DNA of 64,000 nt from assembly GCF_020034665.1 (NCBI RefSeq), contig NZ_JAIQDI010000001.1, positions 2,852,001-2,916,000 of the forward strand, in the 5' to 3' direction. The notes beneath the pieces are model-generated. The model saw nothing but the letters and a program-made list of their open reading frames with translations, did no database searches and had not been told where the DNA came from. Position 1 is the stretch's first letter. Each line of letters opens with the position of its first letter. The position numbers and the translations under genes are program-made. The stretch comes from Niabella beijingensis (GTDB lineage Bacteria; Bacteroidota; Bacteroidia; Chitinophagales; Chitinophagaceae). Positions 59,530 through 64,000 of this stretch are shown piece by piece.

Positions 59530-61584
59530 TTACTCAATCACTTTGATCTCCGTCCGGCGGTTGAGCTGATGCTGCTCTTCACTGCAGGGAGTATCATTGC
59601 CGCAATCGTTCAGCAGGTGTGTTTCACCATAGCCCCGGGCTTTTAACCGGTCTGCTGAAATGCCTTTGCCGACAAGGTACCGCACCGCCGATTCTGCACG
59701 TTTACGGGAAAGGGTCATGTTGAAGGCATCACCACCACGGCTGTCCGTATGCGATGACAGTTCTATTTTAATCGTGGGATTTTCCTGTAATGCCTGCACC
59801 AGGTTATCCAGTACCATTGCGGCATCCGGGCGGATATCCGACTTGTTGTAGTCATAATAAATATCTTTCAGGACGATCGAGGCATCTTTTTTCAATTCCA
59901 TTACTTCCAGTGCCAGGTTCACGTAGATCACCTCACTCCGGTTCAATCCCTTGGTGGTCACCTTTTCCCGGTTGGAGAAATAACCTTTGTTCTGGGCGAT
60001 CACATTATAGTCGGTATTCTGGTCCAGCTGGTAGTTGAACCGGCCGATGGAGTCGGAGGTCTGCTGTTCGGCGCTTCCTTTGCTGACATTGGTAAGCGAG
60101 GTCTGGATAAAAGGCAGCGGCGTCATATCCGCCTTATTGATGGTTTTCCCTGCGAGGGTGAACCGGATATCATTGTGGATCAGTTCCCGGTAGATAGTGA
60201 CGGCCGGTGCCGAAAATTCGGCAATGGCTACACTCGCATCGGTTGTTTTGATCCCGTTCTTGATCCCCGTGATCTGATAGTTACCCGCAGGCAGCGCTTT
60301 TTGCAGGGGAATGCTGCCGTCCTCCATCGTCATGGTCTCGATAATGGATTCATCGCCCTCTTTTTCAATTTTAATATTTACCCCATCCAGTGGTTTGCCT
60401 GTTGGTTTGTCGATCACTTTTACCGCAAGGTTCTTCTCCGCCGGCGCCACCACCACCGGGGCTTCCGGAATTTCGGGTACCGGTGCCGGCCGCTTTTTGC
60501 CAAACCATATTTTCAATCCGAGACTGGCACTTAAGAATCCAAGATTCTTTTTTTCCGTATAGGGGTTGGTAAATGCATATTTATCACTATAGGGCTGATC
60601 CCGCTGTACCGTGGGATCGTCTTTTAACGGGATGGTTCTGATCACCCCGCTGGCGGTGCCATCCGATGCGCTCTGGCCCTTCATTTCAGGCGAAGGGATG
60701 TACCAGTAATCAACACCCAGCGATAGCGAGGCTTTTGGTGAAAAGAAGAACTCCAGGCTGGCTCCGCCCCGGGCAAGGAACTGCATCTTGTTCTTTTCTT
60801 TGATATCCACAGGACTGGCGGCCCCGCTGGCTTTATAGGCATCAAAAAAGGCGCTGCTCATGCCGTATTTTTCATAATTGCCTTCCACATTAACCGTGGC
60901 TGTACCTGTTGTAGGGCTCCCGGCCGCAGCAGCAGCCCTTGCTGCAGGGGCTGTGGATACCAGCGTGTTATTGATACTGTAGGTATAACTGTCGGGTGAG
61001 GCCCCGTTCCCTTTAAGGTAATAATAACCAAAGCGGCTCATTGCAACCCCGCCCTGCGCATAAACGGAGCCTTGCAGCTTTTGCCGGCCAAACCAGAGCC
61101 GCGGTCCGGTGAGTGCGTAGTAGCCTTTAAAATCTTTAACAGCGGTTACCTGCTGTGTGTTTTCCGGAAAATTGAAATACTGGCCGCGGGCCTGACCCGA
61201 ATCCAATGCATTCTGAAACTGACCGGAGCTGCCCATGCTTCTCAGTACATCCTCTGCGGCTGCGGAGTAGCTGCGGATCTGTGGATGGTCCCTTTTAATG
61301 TTGAGCATACCCACCGCCAGCTCCCATCCGAAGGCATTTTTTCTCCAGCCACCATTCACTTCGGCAAACAGACCGCTTCCCAGGTGGTAGAGCGGATTGT
61401 CGTAAAGGGATTTGTTTTTTAAAAGGTATCCCCCGCGGATGCCCGCATAAAAACCCGTTTGATACAAAGGATAACCCGGGTCATCGGTGCTGGCCGTGCT
61501 GGTGATCGTATCGTTCTGGGCAAATACGGATGGAACAGCAGTTAAAAAGCAGATGAGGAAAAGCAGTAATGTTCTCTTTTTCAT
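59530..61584 (-). CDS. OmpA-family outer-membrane protein with N-terminal barrel
   Basis: A 684-residue exported protein (signal peptide LLLFLICFLTAVPSVFAQ). Residues 30-330 are beta-barrel-like (YQTGFYAGIRGGYLLKN, LRLWFGRQKLQGSVYAQGG), followed by a carboxypeptidase-regulatory-type repeat (KPLDGVNIKIEKEGDESIIETMTMEDG, near 400) and an OmpA-type C-terminal domain (about 575-680) with the peptidoglycan-binding NVIAQN...NPTIKIELSSHTDSRG and RAESAVRYLVGKGISADRL motifs. It links outer membrane to peptidoglycan. An Ala-rich stretch lies near 215-225. Confidence 0.88.
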   Translation of the reverse strand: MKKRTLLLFLICFLTAVPSVFAQNDTITSTASTDDPGYPLYQTGFYAGIRGGYLLKNKSLYDNPLYHLGSGLFAEVNGGWRKNAFGWELAVGMLNIKRDHPQIRSYSAAAEDVLRSMGSSGQFQNALDSGQARGQYFNFPENTQQVTAVKDFKGYYALTGPRLWFGRQKLQGSVYAQGGVAMSRFGYYYLKGNGASPDSYTYSINNTLVSTAPAARAAAAAGSPTTGTATVNVEGNYEKYGMSSAFFDAYKASGAASPVDIKEKNKMQFLARGGASLEFFFSPKASLSLGVDYWYIPSPEMKGQSASDGTASGVIRTIPLKDDPTVQRDQPYSDKYAFTNPYTEKKNLGFLSASLGLKIWFGKKRPAPVPEIPEAPVVVAPAEKNLAVKVIDKPTGKPLDGVNIKIEKEGDESIIETMTMEDGSIPLQKALPAGNYQITGIKNGIKTTDASVAIAEFSAPAVTIYRELIHNDIRFTLAGKTINKADMTPLPFIQTSLTNVSKGSAEQQTSDSIGRFNYQLDQNTDYNVIAQNKGYFSNREKVTTKGLNRSEVIYVNLALEVMELKKDASIVLKDIYYDYNKSDIRPDAAMVLDNLVQALQENPTIKIELSSHTDSRGGDAFNMTLSRKRAESAVRYLVGKGISADRLKARGYGETHLLNDCGNDTPCSEEQHQLNRRTEIKVIE

Positions 61585-61759
61585 GGTAGTTTAAATACGT
61601 TGATGATAGATTGAGGTCAGATTTGCGGTAAATATAGCCGAAATGCCGCATGTATAAAAACCTGTTTCAAAAGCACCGTAGCCGGAACCCCCTATTTCGG
61701 CGATTGACCGGCCCCGGGGAAACGGATAATTTTACAGGGTCAGATAAAAATTGTAAAGG

Positions 61760-62434
61760 ATGAAGGCAAAACCAGCAATACTGCTCCTGTTATTATTGAT
61801 CTGTAATAACAGCCGTGCACAATGTAAGTACTATTTTTTTCAGAATAATAAAACCATTACCCTGGGCATCTTTGGCAAAAACGGCAGCCAGGATGGGAAA
61901 GTAGTGTACAAAACAACAGGTGTTTCGCAAAAAGACGGAGCGACGGTTGCCACCATCAGCGCTGCATTCTATGATAAAAAGAACAAACCCGGAGGCAATG
62001 CCGTTTCAGAAGCGGAGTGCCGGGAAGGAATGCTGCTGGTGGATATGAAAATGATGCTGTCGCCCCAGCAGAGCAGCCAGATGCGGGAAACCAGGGCAAA
62101 AGGAAAGGGATTTTTTCTGGAGTACCCTTCCGGGCTTTCGGAGGGGCAGGAACTGCCGGACGGAAATTTTGAGATCGATATGGAACTTTCCGGCGGGGTA
62201 CCCGTATCCATGAAAGTGGACATCATAAACCGTAAAGTACTGGCACGGGAAAAAGTAACCACACCTGCCGGCACATGGGAGGCCTATAAGATCAGCTACA
62301 CCTCTAATATGGTGATGAACATGGGATTTTCGGTCCCCATAAAAATGCAGATGACCGAATGGTTTGTCCCCGAATTCGGATTTGTAAAATCAGCGTCCAG
62401 GTTTGGAAGGACGGAGCTGCTTTCTATCGAATAA
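61760..62434 (+). CDS. Hypothetical secreted beta-rich protein (DUF3108-like)
   Basis: A 224-residue exported protein (MKAKPAILLLLLLICNNSRAQ). The mature sequence is beta-rich: KYYFFQNNKTITLGIFGKNG, MLLVDMKMMLSP, NFEIDMELSGGVPVSMKVDI and VPIKMQMTEWFVPEFGFVKSAS. The closing pattern, in which a strand with WEAYKISYTS is followed by WFVPEFGFVK, fits DUF3108-like families of secreted proteins. Function unknown. Single gene upstream of polA with a 104-base gap. Confidence 0.6.
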   Translation: MKAKPAILLLLLLICNNSRAQCKYYFFQNNKTITLGIFGKNGSQDGKVVYKTTGVSQKDGATVATISAAFYDKKNKPGGNAVSEAECREGMLLVDMKMMLSPQQSSQMRETRAKGKGFFLEYPSGLSEGQELPDGNFEIDMELSGGVPVSMKVDIINRKVLAREKVTTPAGTWEAYKISYTSNMVMNMGFSVPIKMQMTEWFVPEFGFVKSASRFGRTELLSIE

Positions 62435-62538
62435 ACAGCAGGATACCTGCGACTGCCGGCAGGAGTTCTTTCCGGCGAAAGCCGGAGGAAATAACGTCAA
62501 ATAGCCGATCTGAAACCCGAAATCCCTACCTTAGCGGT

Positions 62539-64000
62539 ATGGAGAAAAAGTTGTTTTTGTTAGATGCCTATGCGCTTGTCTTTCGTGCGTATTATGCGCT
62601 GATCCGCAGTCCCAGAATTACCAGTAAGAACAAAAATACCAATGCCCAGTTCGGGTTTACCAATACGATTGTAGAGCTGATCACCAAACAGCAACCCACC
62701 CATATGGCCGTTTGTTTTGATACGCATGAGCTGACCGAACGGCACACCGATTTTGCAGATTACAAGGCCAACCGGCAGGAAACACCGGAGGATATCCTGA
62801 TCGCTGTTCCGGATATCAAGCGCATCATCAAAGGGTTTAATGTTCCTGTCATTGAGGCTCCGGGATATGAGGCAGATGATATCATCGGCACACTGAGTAA
62901 AAAAGCGGCTGAAGCCGGTTATGATGTGTACATGGTCACCTCCGACAAGGACTATGGCCAGCTGGTTTCGGATAAAATAAAAATATACAAACCCGGCTAC
63001 CAGGGCGGCGATGTGGAGATCATGGGGCCGGAACAGGTTTGTGCCAAATGGAATATAAAGAATGTATCTCAGGTGATTGATGTACTGGGACTGATGGGGG
63101 ATGCCGTGGATAATATCCCCGGGATCGTCGGTGTGGGCGAAAAGACAGCAGCAAAACTGCTCGCAGAATATGAAACCCTGGAGAACGTGGTTGCCAATGC
63201 CGAAAATATAAAAGGAGCACTGGGTAAAAAAGTACAGGAAGGAAAAGAGATGGCCATTCTTTCAAAAAAACTGGCGACCATCATTACCAATGTACCTGTT
63301 GAATTTCATGAAGAGGACTTCCAGTTAAAGGACTGGAATAAGGAAGAGCTGAAAGAGGTCTTTGGAGAACTGGAGTTCCGGACCCTCGCCAAACGGTTGC
63401 TGGGTGAAGAAACTGCGGGAGCGTCGGTGTCTTCGGCAGCCTCCAAAACCCCGGCGGCGAAGGGGGTGCAGATCGATCTGTTTGGTAATGTCATCGGCGG
63501 GGCCGAGGCGGAACCACTTATTGCCGAACCGGAAGAAGAAGGAGGTAGTTCTTTTACAACGCTCAAAACGATAAAAGATCTCCATCCCGATTATAAGGCT
63601 GTTACCGGTGAAAAGGGAATAAAGGAACTGGTGGAACTCCTCCGGCCCGTGACCGAAGTGTGCTTTGATTCTGAGACCACGAATATCGATGCCAATCTTG
63701 CAGAACTGGTGGGGCTGAGCTTTTCCGTCAAAGCCGGCGAGGGGTATTATATTCCCTGCCCTTCAGACCAGGAGGCGACAAAAAAGATACTGGCATTGCT
63801 GGCGCCGTTGTTTGAGGATGAAACAAAAATATGGATCGGACAGAACCTGAAATATGACCTGCTGGTATTAAAATGGTACGGCGTGGAACCCAAAGGGACC
63901 ATCTTTGATACCATGCTGGCACACTATGTAATAGAGCCGGATGGCAAACGCAGTATGGATCAGCTCAGCGCAAAATACCTGGGATATGAGCCCATCCATA
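62539..64000 (+). CDS. polA: DNA polymerase I, N-terminal 487 residues (cut by window edge)
   Basis: Start ATG at 62539 (MEKKLFLLDAYALVFRAYYALI) and the frame runs open to the last base. Residues 1-290 form the 5'-3' exonuclease: VCFDTHELTERHTDFADYKANR, GYEADDIIGTLSKKA and DAVDNIPGIVGVGEKTAAKLL. Residues from about 355 start the 3'-5' exonuclease domain; CFDSETTNIDA with Asp377 and Glu379 suggests active proofreading. The polymerase domain lies outside the window. TACCTTAG at 62528-62535 is a near-match to a -7 element, only three bases before the ATG. Confidence 0.97.
   Translation, partial: MEKKLFLLDAYALVFRAYYALIRSPRITSKNKNTNAQFGFTNTIVELITKQQPTHMAVCFDTHELTERHTDFADYKANRQETPEDILIAVPDIKRIIKGFNVPVIEAPGYEADDIIGTLSKKAAEAGYDVYMVTSDKDYGQLVSDKIKIYKPGYQGGDVEIMGPEQVCAKWNIKNVSQVIDVLGLMGDAVDNIPGIVGVGEKTAAKLLAEYETLENVVANAENIKGALGKKVQEGKEMAILSKKLATIITNVPVEFHEEDFQLKDWNKEELKEVFGELEFRTLAKRLLGEETAGASVSSAASKTPAAKGVQIDLFGNVIGGAEAEPLIAEPEEEGGSSFTTLKTIKDLHPDYKAVTGEKGIKELVELLRPVTEVCFDSETTNIDANLAELVGLSFSVKAGEGYYIPCPSDQEATKKILALLAPLFEDETKIWIGQNLKYDLLVLKWYGVEPKGTIFDTMLAHYVIEPDGKRSMDQLSAKYLGYEPIH

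Overview
The window is a stretch of bacterial chromosome from a member of the Bacteroidota, most likely family Chitinophagaceae (a Niabella-like genus is my guess, from protein flavour only). Supporting evidence: many genes are preceded by the Bacteroidota -7 promoter element TAnnTTTG, Shine-Dalgarno sites are mostly absent, secreted proteins carry lipoprotein signals with Cys near residue 20, and family types typical of the phylum are present (HmuY plus a DUF6607-type protein, a DUF4369-type TlpA, a cysteine-poor TraR/DksA protein, ORF6N). No rRNA, tRNA, IS transposase, prophage or CRISPR array was seen.

Layout. 0-4 kb: 5' part of leuS (minus strand), a small membrane protein, uppP, hemL. 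4-9 kb: mixed accessory genes (DinB-like, ORF6N, SRPBCC/PH-like fusion, bestrophin, DUF4287, Crp/Fnr regulator, membrane-cupin fusion). 9-16 kb: the richest accessory stretch, with an encapsulated-ferritin-like protein that has no shell gene, a NuiA-like nuclease inhibitor directly upstream of a NucA-like lipoprotein nuclease, a GHL10-amidase fusion, a 16-cysteine copper-storage protein, a frameshifted DUF4253-like lipoprotein, a DUF6882-like lipoprotein and an acetyltransferase. 16-21 kb: a heme-uptake operon (TonB receptor, HmuY-like, DUF6607-like) whose promoter region is duplicated and carries paired 16-bp operators 21 bp apart. 20.8-21.9 kb: a gene-free block of 169-bp tandem repeats and short hairpins.

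22-35 kb: housekeeping and cell-envelope genes: ileS, a DksA-like protein with an Ala/Lys-rich tail, acpP-fabF-rnc, a cysteine desulfurase, a retropepsin-PDZ protein, ruvB and an OmpR-type response regulator. 35-44 kb: a lipoprotein, a coupled radical SAM / 101-residue protein pair, a HerA-like ATPase, a pseudogene scrap, kbl, an alpha/beta hydrolase, an S10 peptidase and a tandem array of about 155-bp repeats. 44-64 kb: YceI, TlpA-like, gatB, a PDZ protein, a potassium channel with zinc ribbon, alaS, outer-membrane proteins, mgsA, uvrB, DoxX, an OmpA-family protein and the 5' part of polA.

The best candidates for under-described biology are the radical SAM pair (36.1-37.4 kb), the shell-less EncFtn protein, the inhibitor-nuclease pair, the duplicated heme-operon operators, and the hairpin repeat block before ileS.
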